NCBI GenBank assembly: GCA_031292525.1
Contig: JARLGY010000045.1
Location: 265,964 to 329,963, forward strand
Source of the DNA: Flavipsychrobacter sp.
Lineage (GTDB): Bacteria; Bacteroidota; Bacteroidia; Chitinophagales; Chitinophagaceae
DNA: 64,000 bases
Reading direction: 5' to 3'
Position numbers and translations under genes: made by a program. Of the stretch, positions 1 through 8,662 are shown piece by piece (positions within the stretch are counted from its first letter, which is position 1; every line of letters starts with the position of its first letter). The notes beneath the pieces are model-generated. The model made no database searches, was not told the DNA's origin, and was given only the letters and a program-made list of their open reading frames with translations.

Positions 1-135
1 TTCGTCCCAGTACCTGATCTTTCGTTGTGGCACTCCTGTTATGTTTGCCACTTCTCCAATAGCCACAATTACTGATACCAGGAACTCCACATCCATAAGG
101 ATATCAATATCAGATTTATCTATCTTGTCTTCCAT
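1..135 (-). CDS. MerR-family transcriptional regulator, N-terminus only
   Basis: The gene runs off the left edge; only the first 45 codons are visible. They contain the start of a MerR-type winged helix: a stretch reading IGEVANITGVPQRKIRYWDE, in which the GEVA..TGV....IRYW/Y pattern is the MerR DNA-recognition helix signature. About 24 residues precede it, a little longer than in most MerR proteins. The start is the ATG at 133-135; no other in-frame start lies close by. It is divergent from the MFS efflux transporter that begins at 284, a common arrangement in which a MerR protein senses a toxic compound and controls the pump. The link to the pump is inferred from position only; the ligand-binding half is not in the window. 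Confidence 0.85.
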   Translation of the reverse strand, partial: MEDKIDKSDIDILMDVEFLVSVIVAIGEVANITGVPQRKIRYWDE

Positions 136-283
136 AATTTCATTGTAACCAAACGACAATCATTGTAAGATTATTACACGCGATCCGTTAATTTTGTCAC
201 CAAATTACAATTGTCGGCACTAGACCACAATTGCAAGGTACAAATTTACACCAAAATACCGCGCTAACAACTACACATATTAC
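136..283. promoter_or_regulatory. Divergent regulator/efflux intergenic region with repeated ACAAT half-sites
   Basis: The 148-bp gap contains a perfect interrupted palindrome ACAATCATTGT (156-166), a second palindrome ACAATTGT (207-214) and a related ACAATTGC (227-234). CATTGTAA occurs at 141 and again at 161, and ACAATT occurs at 207 and again at 227, so each pair is spaced by exactly 20 bp, about two helical turns. These are good candidates for binding sites of the MerR protein encoded to the left. No clear TAnnTTTG element on the plus strand was found. The regulatory role is inferred. Confidence 0.45.
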
Positions 284-1843
284 ATGGAAACCGGCTTTAG
301 AAAATGGATCATTGTTGTCACTATCATCACCGCCACCATCATTGAACTCATAGATACCACCATTGTAAACGTTTCTATAAATACCATGAGTGGTAACCTC
401 GGTGCTTCGCTTGAAGATACTGCCTGGGTCATCACCTCTTATGCTATCGCCAACGTGATCATTATACCTATGACCAGCTTCCTGGCTGAGAAAATAGGCA
501 GGAAACAGTACTACATAGGTTCTATTATATTGTTCACCCTGGCTTCGGCCATGTGTGGCTTTTCCAACAACTTGTGGGAGCTCGTTGCATTCCGTTTCAT
601 ACAGGGTATCGGCGGCGGTGCATTACTTTCCACTTCACAATCCATATTGTTCGAGACTTTTCCACCCAAAGAGCGTGGCACTGCCAGCGGTATTTTTAGC
701 CTAGGTATCATCATTGGGCCGTCTATAGGACCGGTAATGGGTGGCTATATCGTTGACAACCTATCATGGCAATGGATATTTTATGTGAACATTCCTATTG
801 GTATTATGGCCGCCTTCCTGTCATATTTATACCTCAGGCCCACCACAAGGTCCACGGATGGCAGAACTATCGATTGGTTCGGCATCTTCCTGCTAGCCAT
901 AGGCGTGGGTTCACTACAAATAGTGCTGGAACGTGGCGAAACTGATGACTGGTTCTCTGCCAACTACATTATTGCCCTAAGTGTCATTTCGGCCTTATCG
1001 CTTATCATATTGGTGTGGTGGGAGCTGCGTATTAAATACCCTGTCATCAATCTCCGGGTTTTAAAAAGCCCCACCCTGGCTATATCCGCTATCATGACGT
1101 TTGTATTAGGTTTCGGGTTGTTCAGCGCAGTATTTGTATTTCCCTTGTATGCCCAGCGGCTTATAGGTTATTCTGCCTTCCAAACGGGTACCATGCTATT
1201 ACCCGGCACCCTCATGGCAGCAATGATATCACCGTTCCTGGGTAGGATGCTGCAAAGTGGCGTACGCCCGCAATATCTCATTATCATAGGGTTTGGCATG
1301 TCGGCAATTTTTGGCTATATGATGTCTGGCGCAAACCTGGAAACTGGGGGCGCTTACTTTTTTATCCCTTTAATATTCCGGGGCATAGGTGCTGCTCTGC
1401 TTATTGTGCCGCTCACCGCACTGGCTGTATCTGCGCTTAAACCACAAGACATACCGCAAGGGGCCGCATTAAATAATATGATGCGGCAGATGGGTGGCTC
1501 ATTTGGCATAGCCCTCATCAACACATATATCGCCCACAGGGCCGCCGCCAACAGAACAGACCTTATAACCCACATCACAGCAAGCAACTATGCCACACAT
1601 CAACGAATACAAACAATAACAGGCAATCTTATGGCGCACGGCGCAAATTATATGCAAGCCATGAAACAAGCTATGGGCGCCCTTGAAGCCACTGTAGTAA
1701 GACAAACCTTCCTGCTCAGTTATATGAATGCCTTCCTGCTGCTGGCTATCTTAAATGCAGCATGTATACCACTTGTGCTCATCACCATAAAAAGAAAGGG
1801 GGCGCCGAAATCAGATGTAAAACTGACTATTCCTGATCATTAA
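284..1843 (+). CDS. DHA2-family (EmrB/QacA) MFS drug-efflux transporter
   Basis: A 519-aa inner-membrane proton antiporter of the 14-TM DHA2 branch. Visible family motifs are motif D1-like LIDTTIVNV (residues about 22-30), motif A-like AEKIGRK (about 68-74), the R-Q-G segment FRFIQGIGGG, and the antiporter motif C GIIIGPSIGPVMGG (about 141-154). The length of about 520 aa matches EmrB/QacA rather than the 400-aa 12-TM families. It starts with a short cytoplasmic METGFRKW before the first hydrophobic helix. No HlyD/EmrA membrane-fusion partner or TolC-like gene lies downstream inside the window, so if it works as a tripartite pump the partners are elsewhere. The divergent MerR gene suggests induction by a toxic compound; the substrate cannot be told from sequence. 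Confidence 0.92.
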   Translation: METGFRKWIIVVTIITATIIELIDTTIVNVSINTMSGNLGASLEDTAWVITSYAIANVIIIPMTSFLAEKIGRKQYYIGSIILFTLASAMCGFSNNLWELVAFRFIQGIGGGALLSTSQSILFETFPPKERGTASGIFSLGIIIGPSIGPVMGGYIVDNLSWQWIFYVNIPIGIMAAFLSYLYLRPTTRSTDGRTIDWFGIFLLAIGVGSLQIVLERGETDDWFSANYIIALSVISALSLIILVWWELRIKYPVINLRVLKSPTLAISAIMTFVLGFGLFSAVFVFPLYAQRLIGYSAFQTGTMLLPGTLMAAMISPFLGRMLQSGVRPQYLIIIGFGMSAIFGYMMSGANLETGGAYFFIPLIFRGIGAALLIVPLTALAVSALKPQDIPQGAALNNMMRQMGGSFGIALINTYIAHRAAANRTDLITHITASNYATHQRIQTITGNLMAHGANYMQAMKQAMGALEATVVRQTFLLSYMNAFLLLAILNAACIPLVLITIKRKGAPKSDVKLTIPDH

Positions 1844-1901
1844 AAGCGTAACAAAATCAATAAAACTATTAGTAACGCACCGCTGCTTGAAGAGGATCAA
1901 T

Positions 1902-3950
1902 TTAAATTAATGGCAGCGAAAAATAAAACGAGGTTCCCTTGCCCACATTGCTTTCCAGCCATATACGGCCGCCTTGTTCTTCTATCACCTGTTTAGATAT
2001 GTAAAGCCCTAGCCCAAAGGTTTCTTCTCCGTCCGTGCCCTGCCTTTTGGCATCTGTTGACAGCAGGAATATCTTATCCTTCAGCTCTGCAGGTATGCCA
2101 ATGCCCTGGTCTTTTACGCATACTATCGCTTCCTGCTCCAGCAATTCAATGCTTATATTGATCTGTGTATGTCCGGGACTGAATTTTATGGCATTCACGA
2201 TTAGGTTGTTGACCACACGCCATACCCTATCCCGGTTAATACTTACCCTGCAATGCTGCCCATCGGCAAGCACTATCTGTTGTTTCTTCTCTTCGGCCCT
2301 GTATTGCAATAATGATACACTTTCCTGCAGTAAATGAAGCAGGTCTACAGGTACTTTCGCTTTATCACCAGATACCTTATTCACTTTAGCGGCCAGCAGA
2401 TCCAATATAATAGTATCTAGGTTCTTGCTAGATACTTTAATGAGTTCCAGCATTTCCAGGTCCTCTTCGTTGCGTCCTTCGTCCTCAGCCATCAGCGTGC
2501 TGATACCGTAAATAGCGCTAATGGGATTTCTAAGATCATGTGCCACTACACCCAGCAGTTGGGTATTTTCCTGGTTGCTTTTTTCAAGTGCATCAAGCGT
2601 CATCTCCAGCTGCTTATTGTGGAGTTGCGATTCCAGCATAATGGTTTTGGTTTGCTTGCTGCTTTTTAGCACCAGGTAAATGATAATTACCGCCATCAGG
2701 CACATCAGCACTGCAGCCAGCAGGTACAGATTTTTTTGCAGATTTTGTCTTTGTAGCTCCTGCAGGTCATACTGCCTCTTCAATAATTCAAACTCTTTAG
2801 TGAAATCCGTGGCCATAAGAGCCTGGTTTTCATTCTTCATTGCATTCATTTGTTCAATGGACTGCGTCAGCAGCGCATATGCTTGTGCGGTTTGCCCTAT
2901 TGCATTTTGGTACGATGCTTCTAGTTGTAGTTTCTGCAGTTTGTCTTGGGTGTCAGCTAATGTATCTGGACCTGATTTTATTTGTTGTATCAATATCCCT
3001 GCAGAGTCTAACTGTTTTGTATGCAAATACAGCTCAGCCAGTTTCATCTTCGTGATCAGTGCATCTTGGTTAACATATCCCTTTTGGCTATTTATAGCTA
3101 TACTTTCCGTAAAATTCCGGTCAGCCAAACCCAAGTTTCCTTGTCTGAAATTGATCGTACCAATATTGCCCAATATGACCCCACGTGCCATAGCAAGATT
3201 GTTTTTTTCTTTAACATTGGCTGGCCGTACCGACTCTACCGTCTCAAGCGCCTGCTGATAATAGAACAATGCGGTATCATTTATTCCAACTTTACTGTAG
3301 CACAAAGCGATATTGTCAAGCAGTCCCTGTAGCAGGTATTCTTTTTGAAAATCCATTTTACACGCTACCAGGTAGGGCATCCCAGCTTTATGCCAGGCTA
3401 TCGCATCCATAAAGCGACTCTGGCCATAACATATTTTGGCGAGCCGGGCATAAAAATCAAACAAGAATGCAGAATATGCGCAAGTATCATTTGTTGCTAT
3501 TACACTGGTTTTGCCTTCATAATAGTTCAGGTAAGCCGCGTTAAACCTTTTCTGCTTAAATAAAGCATCACCTTTATGCAGGTATGCCTCAGCATATTCC
3601 AGATTGTAGGCGGGTTCTGTAGCATGGGGCTTCAGTACGTTCAGCATGCTGTCTATATAAAGCAAAGCCTGTGGATAATTTTTGTCCTCATAATAAAACT
3701 TTCTGTAAAAGTTGTACCTGGCATACATGTCTCCGGGCCCGGGATGCTCTATAGTCCTGTATGTAGACTCAATATATTGAAGTGCCCTTGTTCTATTTGT
3801 TTGAAAAAGATCTTCAGCATGAACCAACGCTGGTTTTAGCACAACAGGGTGATCAGTATTACTGGCAGCAAAATAATTACAGGAAGACAACAACAGTATA
3901 AATATCAGGCAGTTTACGTGCCAGATACCATCCGATTGGTTTTTTATCAT
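1902..3950 (-). CDS. TPR-containing hybrid-type lipoprotein sensor histidine kinase
   Basis: A 682-aa sensor kinase. The start MIKNQ at 3950 is preferred over the ATG 15 nt upstream because it gives a compact SPII signal peptide ending in the lipobox LSSC. Residues about 40-400 are helical repeats with TPR spacing; a single TM helix (LYLLAAVLMCLMAVIIIYLVL) follows near 430, then a coiled coil and a HisKA domain with the phospho-accepting His at about residue 471 in VAHDLRNPISA. The HATPase domain shows the N box (NNLIVNAIKFSP), G1 (DQGIGIP) and G2 (FGLGLYISK). It therefore senses at the periplasmic or outer side and signals in the cytoplasm. No response regulator is adjacent, so it is an orphan kinase here. 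It is convergent with the MFS gene, with about 58 bp between them and no strong terminator. Its stimulus is unknown. Confidence 0.9.
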   Translation of the reverse strand: MIKNQSDGIWHVNCLIFILLLSSCNYFAASNTDHPVVLKPALVHAEDLFQTNRTRALQYIESTYRTIEHPGPGDMYARYNFYRKFYYEDKNYPQALLYIDSMLNVLKPHATEPAYNLEYAEAYLHKGDALFKQKRFNAAYLNYYEGKTSVIATNDTCAYSAFLFDFYARLAKICYGQSRFMDAIAWHKAGMPYLVACKMDFQKEYLLQGLLDNIALCYSKVGINDTALFYYQQALETVESVRPANVKEKNNLAMARGVILGNIGTINFRQGNLGLADRNFTESIAINSQKGYVNQDALITKMKLAELYLHTKQLDSAGILIQQIKSGPDTLADTQDKLQKLQLEASYQNAIGQTAQAYALLTQSIEQMNAMKNENQALMATDFTKEFELLKRQYDLQELQRQNLQKNLYLLAAVLMCLMAVIIIYLVLKSSKQTKTIMLESQLHNKQLEMTLDALEKSNQENTQLLGVVAHDLRNPISAIYGISTLMAEDEGRNEEDLEMLELIKVSSKNLDTIILDLLAAKVNKVSGDKAKVPVDLLHLLQESVSLLQYRAEEKKQQIVLADGQHCRVSINRDRVWRVVNNLIVNAIKFSPGHTQINISIELLEQEAIVCVKDQGIGIPAELKDKIFLLSTDAKRQGTDGEETFGLGLYISKQVIEEQGGRIWLESNVGKGTSFYFSLPLI

Positions 3951-4321
3951 AAAAATTCCTGTCACATTTAAATACTGATCATTAGCTGATCCAATTATTA
4001 TTGCCTTATCTCAAAGGCCAAACTTCTGTTTCACACATTAAAAACCCAATTTCTGTAAATAACGCTTTTAAATACCCAACAAGAAAAAAATTGCAAATAT
4101 TCACAACTTACGTCAAAACAAGAAAAAAATTTCCTTAAAAAAACATATATGTTTTTGATAACCAACATATAATCATCTTAACAAAATGATTATGCATTTT
4201 AACGCTCGGTACAATACATGAAGATCGCCTGCTATTATTGAAAGCAGGCGATCTTCATGTGTAGATAAAAGCATTATTGTGGGAGCTAAACAATTATATA
4301 GCAGAACATTATCAGTACCCG
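3951..4321. other. AT-rich intergenic region between two minus-strand genes
   Basis: This 371-bp stretch holds no convincing gene. It is strongly A/T-rich, with the sequence CAAGAAAAAAATT present twice (about 4079 and 4117), and contains the large hairpin at 4216-4260. The upstream control region of the sensor kinase must lie in its left part, but no TAnnTTTG element in the minus orientation is evident. Confidence 0.6.
4216..4260. terminator. Long perfect hairpin downstream of the cytochrome peroxidase gene
   Basis: Two 18-nt arms, ACATGAAGATCGCCTGCT and its exact reverse complement, are separated by a 9-nt loop. It lies 62 bp past the stop codon of the minus-strand peroxidase gene, so it is most easily read as its transcription terminator. 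However, neither side carries a good T-tract, and the stem is longer than other terminators in the window. Confidence 0.55.
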
Positions 4322-6115
4322 CTACTTGCTATCCAGGCTTTTTATAAATGCAACCAGTTCATTGCTTTCTACTGTAGTGAGGTTAAGCTTGTCAAAGGGA
4401 AGTGTCTGGTTATCTATTTTCATTCCGAGGCCATTGCCCCCACCCTTATTGTAGAAATCCACAACCTGCTCCAGGGTAGTGAATACACCATTGTGCATAT
4501 AAGGCGCTGTACGGGCTGCATTGCGTACTGTAGTTGTTTTAAATGCATGTTTCAATGACGGTGATCGTAGTATATTGTACCGCCCCATATCGCTGTCAAC
4601 AATATTATTGGTTAGGGATTGTGGAACACCTATTACTTCAGTTTCTATTTTCATGAACCGTGGAGGAAATGTGCCGTTGAACAAAGGCATATAATGACAG
4701 GTACCACATTTAGCCTTACCCATAAATAAGTTGAACCCATTTATTTCAGTTGCAGTCATAGCGTTTTTATTGCCACGCATATACTCATCAAAACGACTGT
4801 TGAGTGCTACCAGGCTGCGTACATAGCAGCCAATGGCATTCATCACTTCAAGTGTATCTATCCAGTTCCTGTTTGCTCGAGGAAAAGTTTCTGAAAATAT
4901 TTTCCTGTAAGTGTTATCTCGCCATAGCCTATTCACAGCCACCTTCATGTTGCCGTGCATTTCATCTTTGTTTTGCACTACGCTTAGCGATTGGTCTTCC
5001 AGCGTACTCGCTCTAAGATCGTAAAATTGTGCAGGCTGTAGAGCTGCATTCAGTAATGTTGGCGTGTTCCTTCTTAATAATTTATTGCCATTAACGGTCA
5101 CATTTTTTGCAAGCCCGTCCGTAAAAGCCAATTCAGGCCTATGGCAAGACTGGCAACTTCTTCCTCCTCCACCCGATAATATAGCATCTGAAAACAAGGC
5201 CTTACCCAGTGCTATTTTTTTATCGTTGGTAAAAGCCCACTGGTCGGGTACATATGCGTTTGCATTAAAGGCATTAGTATCAAACAAGGTCTTTGCATCC
5301 TGGTTCAGTAATCGGTTGTACCTGGTCACAGGTATCTTTAACTGCTCCCCGAGTTTACTAATGTCAATACTTATAGCATTGCTATAATCTGTAATAAATA
5401 CGGACCTGTTAAATGTATTAAAATCTGTGTTGCTATTAAGGTATGTTACGGCGTCACCTATTTTTTTAGTAATATCTGCTGCATCTTTTTCATCCCCATA
5501 ATATCTAATTATATCACCCAGGCTTGCCAGGGCTGCCCCAGATTCTGCCATGCTTTTTTGAGAAAGCGGATCGTCAAAGCCTGTAATACCAAGCGTTATT
5601 ATTCTGAACACCTCTAGCTTTGCAGCATCAAGAACCTGCCAGTTAAGAATATCAACATTACTAAAATAACTTTTGTAGTTATCACATCGTTTTTGCAATA
5701 GGTTTAGTTGTCGTAATAATTCTTTTTTCTGAGTTGTATCATACTTGGGGTATAGCATACCCTCTATTACTTGTAAACCGGCCGGCTCATAAACCTGGTT
5801 ATCTAAAGCCTCAATTTCAGGTACTGGTGGCCCATTCACAAATCTCGATGCTACAGGTACAAAATATTCTGCAGCCCATTCCATTCTCTTATAAGCTATT
5901 CTGATTTGCAAAAATTGTTGCTGCAATTCCTCTGTACGTGCATTTCTGGTAACACCATCAATAAGCTTATTTTTAAAGAGAATAAAACTATCCACTTGTA
6001 CCAACAAGGTTTTAGCTATTGCCTTTTCAGGAACTAAGGTTTTTTGTTTGCAGGAAAAGAAAATGCATCCGGCAATTGCTATCAGTAGAATGGATAAGAA
6101 AATATATTTCCTCAT
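4322..6115 (-). CDS. Diheme cytochrome c peroxidase-type lipoprotein with N-terminal helical domain
   Basis: A 597-aa exported protein beginning with an SPII signal and lipobox FFSC. The C-terminal two thirds are a CcpA/MauG-type diheme domain: heme-binding CQSCH at residues about 321-325 (followed by RPELAFTDG, the usual context of the first heme) and CGTCH at about 470-474, then a typical late segment APYMHNGVFTTLEQVVDFYNKGG. Such enzymes reduce hydrogen peroxide or oxidise substrates in the periplasm. The first about 260 residues are an extra all-helical region with a GLQVIEGMLYP segment that resembles the imelysin/EfeO-like module often fused to peroxidases in Bacteroidota; the canonical GxHxxE motif is not intact. 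The neighbour downstream of transcription is unrelated. Function as peroxidase is from family; the role of the N-terminal domain is not known. Confidence 0.9.
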   Translation of the reverse strand: MRKYIFLSILLIAIAGCIFFSCKQKTLVPEKAIAKTLLVQVDSFILFKNKLIDGVTRNARTEELQQQFLQIRIAYKRMEWAAEYFVPVASRFVNGPPVPEIEALDNQVYEPAGLQVIEGMLYPKYDTTQKKELLRQLNLLQKRCDNYKSYFSNVDILNWQVLDAAKLEVFRIITLGITGFDDPLSQKSMAESGAALASLGDIIRYYGDEKDAADITKKIGDAVTYLNSNTDFNTFNRSVFITDYSNAISIDISKLGEQLKIPVTRYNRLLNQDAKTLFDTNAFNANAYVPDQWAFTNDKKIALGKALFSDAILSGGGGRSCQSCHRPELAFTDGLAKNVTVNGNKLLRRNTPTLLNAALQPAQFYDLRASTLEDQSLSVVQNKDEMHGNMKVAVNRLWRDNTYRKIFSETFPRANRNWIDTLEVMNAIGCYVRSLVALNSRFDEYMRGNKNAMTATEINGFNLFMGKAKCGTCHYMPLFNGTFPPRFMKIETEVIGVPQSLTNNIVDSDMGRYNILRSPSLKHAFKTTTVRNAARTAPYMHNGVFTTLEQVVDFYNKGGGNGLGMKIDNQTLPFDKLNLTTVESNELVAFIKSLDSK

Positions 6116-6148
6116 TAATAAAAAGATTAGTTACAGCGCTTATACAAA

Positions 6149-6185
6149 AGAATAATGGGGCAACGATACAGTTGCCCCTTATTCT
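6149..6185 (-). terminator. Rho-independent terminator of the phosphoesterase gene
   Basis: The hairpin arms AGAATAATGGGGCAAC and GTTGCCCCTTATTCT pair with one bulged base around a 6-nt loop. Read on the minus strand the stem is followed by TTTTG, and it lies about 50 bp beyond the stop codon of the phosphoesterase gene that ends at 6236. Confidence 0.75.
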
Positions 6186-6235
6186 CATTTAAATTAAATT
6201 ACTATTACTACTTACCCGCAATAAGGTAGGACAGT

Positions 6236-7606
6236 TTAAAAATTGAATGCATTAGTTAAAGGCGTAGCATTCTTATCGCGAGACGTAAGTGGTTGCAATC
6301 CCCATCTTTGTTCTATGAACGAAAGGATACCAACTGTTTCATATTGGGTATGATCCACAAATCCTTTCTTAGCATAGTTTGATATGATGATGGCAGGAAC
6401 ACGTGTACCTGGTCCCCACTTGTCAATTACCGGTGGTGCTACGTGATCCCAAAAGCCCCCGTTCTCATCATAAGTAACAATGATCACCGCGTCCTTACCA
6501 TCAGGGCCGTTTAGTACATCGTTGATCAGTTCCACAGCGTGGGTTTCACCGTTTGTTACATCAGAATAACCGGGGTGCTCATTGTTGATACCCAAAGGCT
6601 TTACAAAAGATACATAAGGCAGCGTACCGTCCTTAGTGGAAGCGATAAATGCTGTTTCATCCAGCAAGTGATCTTTTTTCGCTTGTGTGCCGTCAGCAAA
6701 GTTGGTAAAATAAGCAAATGGCTGGTGGTGGAACTGGAAAGTGGCATCAGGGTTGCCTGCAAGAGCATTATTCCAACCGCCGGAGTACCAAGCCCAGGTT
6801 ACGCCTTTAGCACTTAACCTATCACCAATAGTAGGCATGGTTTGGTTGGGCACTAATGCGGTAGCAGAAGCTGTTGAAGGGTGTGGTGCATTTACAGTAT
6901 AGCTTGTATTAACAACATAGCCATCAGGGGTTACTGCGCCATCTTTTATCATTTTGCCAGAGGCATCTACAGTTGCAACAATACTGGCTGGAGCATTAGG
7001 AAACACAGGGCTTGCAGCAGCTATCAACCAAATATGGTTTAAGAAAGATCCTCCAAAAGCGCTATGATAAAAATTATCACATAATGTGTATTTCTGGGCT
7101 ATTGGTAATAATGGTAGTAAATTGGTATTATAATAACCCTGCGATAATCCGGCTGATGTATTATATAAAGCATATTTATCCATCTTGCCTCCATCTATTT
7201 GCATTTGCTCCTGGTAGTAGCGGTGCAGAACATCAGGGGTCATCATATCTGCAGGTACGTACTGGTCTATGTTGAAGTAGGTATTAGGCAAATTGGTAGG
7301 AAATGCCGTTGTACCTGATACGGGTGGCAAAACAGTATATGCTTTCCCTGCAGAGTCCACCTGTGTAATGGTATTGGCTGCAGAAGCGTTAGATAATCCG
7401 TTAGCGCCAGAAAAACTTCCGTATAGATTATCAAAACTGTGGTTCTCCAGATAGATTACTACGATCTTCCCCACTTTATTTATCCCTGTAGAACCAGAAC
7501 TGTTGCTACTTTTTTTACAGCCGAGAAAAGGCGCACTAAAAAGAAGCATACTTGCCATGCCAATGGCTAAAGGATTTGATTTTAAAATACGATAATTGTT
7601 TTTCAT
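6236..7606 (-). CDS. Phospholipase C / acid phosphatase-like phosphoesterase lipoprotein
   Basis: A 456-aa exported enzyme of the phosphoesterase family that includes bacterial phospholipase C and AcpA (alkaline-phosphatase superfamily fold). I chose the start MKNNYRILKSN at 7606 because it gives a normal SPII signal peptide ending in FLGC; an in-frame ATG 57 nt upstream would add a charged segment in front. Family motifs are VVIYLENHSFDNLYG near residue 50, where the E and N are metal or nucleophile-site positions, and the late TYDENGGFWDHVAPP block with the metal-binding D/H residues. It probably hydrolyses phosphoesters (phospholipids or small phosphates) outside the inner membrane. It lies upstream of and in the same orientation as the cytochrome peroxidase, but the terminator at 6149-6185 separates them. 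Confidence 0.88.
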   Translation of the reverse strand: MKNNYRILKSNPLAIGMASMLLFSAPFLGCKKSSNSSGSTGINKVGKIVVIYLENHSFDNLYGSFSGANGLSNASAANTITQVDSAGKAYTVLPPVSGTTAFPTNLPNTYFNIDQYVPADMMTPDVLHRYYQEQMQIDGGKMDKYALYNTSAGLSQGYYNTNLLPLLPIAQKYTLCDNFYHSAFGGSFLNHIWLIAAASPVFPNAPASIVATVDASGKMIKDGAVTPDGYVVNTSYTVNAPHPSTASATALVPNQTMPTIGDRLSAKGVTWAWYSGGWNNALAGNPDATFQFHHQPFAYFTNFADGTQAKKDHLLDETAFIASTKDGTLPYVSFVKPLGINNEHPGYSDVTNGETHAVELINDVLNGPDGKDAVIIVTYDENGGFWDHVAPPVIDKWGPGTRVPAIIISNYAKKGFVDHTQYETVGILSFIEQRWGLQPLTSRDKNATPLTNAFNF

Positions 7607-7833
7607 AGATATTTGTCTTTTGTCTTTGCTGGGTTGTTTCAAGTGTAAAAAAACGCTTACCATGTAAATAGAATGTTAGGTGTAAGTAACCTCTATGTTA
7701 TCTTCATTTTTTAGTAAACGCTACTTGGGCAAAGCCATTAATAATTTTAACAGTTAGTCATTTATTTTATAACATTTAAATATTCCATATCCTGCTATAA
7801 ACAAATAAAAACAAAGCATAACCTGCCGCAACG

Positions 7834-7841
7834 TACTTTTG
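7834..7841 (+). promoter_or_regulatory. TAnnTTTG promoter element (methyltransferase gene)
   Basis: TACTTTTG matches the Bacteroidota -7 consensus TAnnTTTG and ends 16 nt before the start codon at 7858, implying a leader of about 10 nt. No clear -33 TTTG was seen. Confidence 0.6.
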
Positions 7842-7857
7842 CGCATTCTTATTTTGT

Positions 7858-8601
7858 ATGGAACACGTAGATTGGTTTGAAAATTGGTTTGGGTCACCTT
7901 ATTACAATCTCCTTTACCAAAACAGGGATGTTAAAGAAGCACAGGCCTTTGTAGAAACGCTACTTCAATACCTGCAACCACCTAAAAGCAGCCGTATGCT
8001 GGATATTGCCTGTGGCGAGGGACGCTATGCGATACAGCTGGCAGAGCACGGGCATGATGTGGTGGGCATAGACCTCTCGCACACAAGTATATTAAAAGCC
8101 AATAAGTTTGAGCGGGAAAATCTGCACTTCTATGTGCACGATATGCGTATGCCCTTTTATATCAATTATTTCGATTACGCCTTTAACTTTTTCACCAGCT
8201 TCGGATATTTCGCCTCGCAGATAGACCATCTGAATGCCGCAAAATCGTTTGCTGCTGCATTGAAAAAAGATGGAATACTTGTAATGGACTACCTGAATAA
8301 AAAGTTTGTGCAATCGTGCATAAAGCCCGAAGACACCATACAAAAAGGTGGTTGCACCTTTCATATCAAGAAAAGTATAGAGAACGGCCAGATACTGAAA
8401 GAAATATCATTTACTGATGCTGGGAACAAAGAACGGATCTATACCGAGCATGTAGCCACCTTTACACTTGCTGATTTTATTGCTTTATTTAAAGAGGCTG
8501 GCCTCACACTCACTACCACATTCGGCGACTACGCTTTAAACAGCTATGACGAAAATTCTTCCCCTCGCATGATCATGCTCTTCAAAAAGGAAATGATATA
8601 A
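7858..8601 (+). CDS. Class I SAM-dependent methyltransferase
   Basis: A 247-aa cytoplasmic methyltransferase. Motif I, the SAM-binding glycine loop, reads LDIACGEGRYAIQLAEHG around residue 48-65 and is followed by the acidic motif II VVGIDLS; the post-I strand DYAFNFFTSFGYF and a later VMDYLNK (motif IV/V region) complete the Rossmann fold. Length and layout match the Methyltransf_11/25 group. The acceptor substrate cannot be inferred. It is a single-gene unit: a TAnnTTTG element lies directly upstream and a hairpin follows the stop codon. Confidence 0.9.
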   Translation: MEHVDWFENWFGSPYYNLLYQNRDVKEAQAFVETLLQYLQPPKSSRMLDIACGEGRYAIQLAEHGHDVVGIDLSHTSILKANKFERENLHFYVHDMRMPFYINYFDYAFNFFTSFGYFASQIDHLNAAKSFAAALKKDGILVMDYLNKKFVQSCIKPEDTIQKGGCTFHIKKSIENGQILKEISFTDAGNKERIYTEHVATFTLADFIALFKEAGLTLTTTFGDYALNSYDENSSPRMIMLFKKEMI

Positions 8602-8607
8602 ATAACA

Positions 8608-8630
8608 AACCCCGGCATATTACCGGGGTT
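8608..8630. terminator. Bidirectional terminator hairpin
   Basis: AACCCCGG and CCGGGGTT form an 8-bp GC-rich stem around CATATTA, between the convergent methyltransferase and DUF4476 genes. It can serve both transcripts. Confidence 0.75.
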
Positions 8631-8662
8631 GAAGTTTTATTACAAGTTATTCCAAGCAAATT

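Noticed and set aside
2680..3258. 192-codon plus-strand open frame rich in Ser and Cys
   Set aside because: Antisense to the TPR region of the sensor kinase; no recognisable domain.
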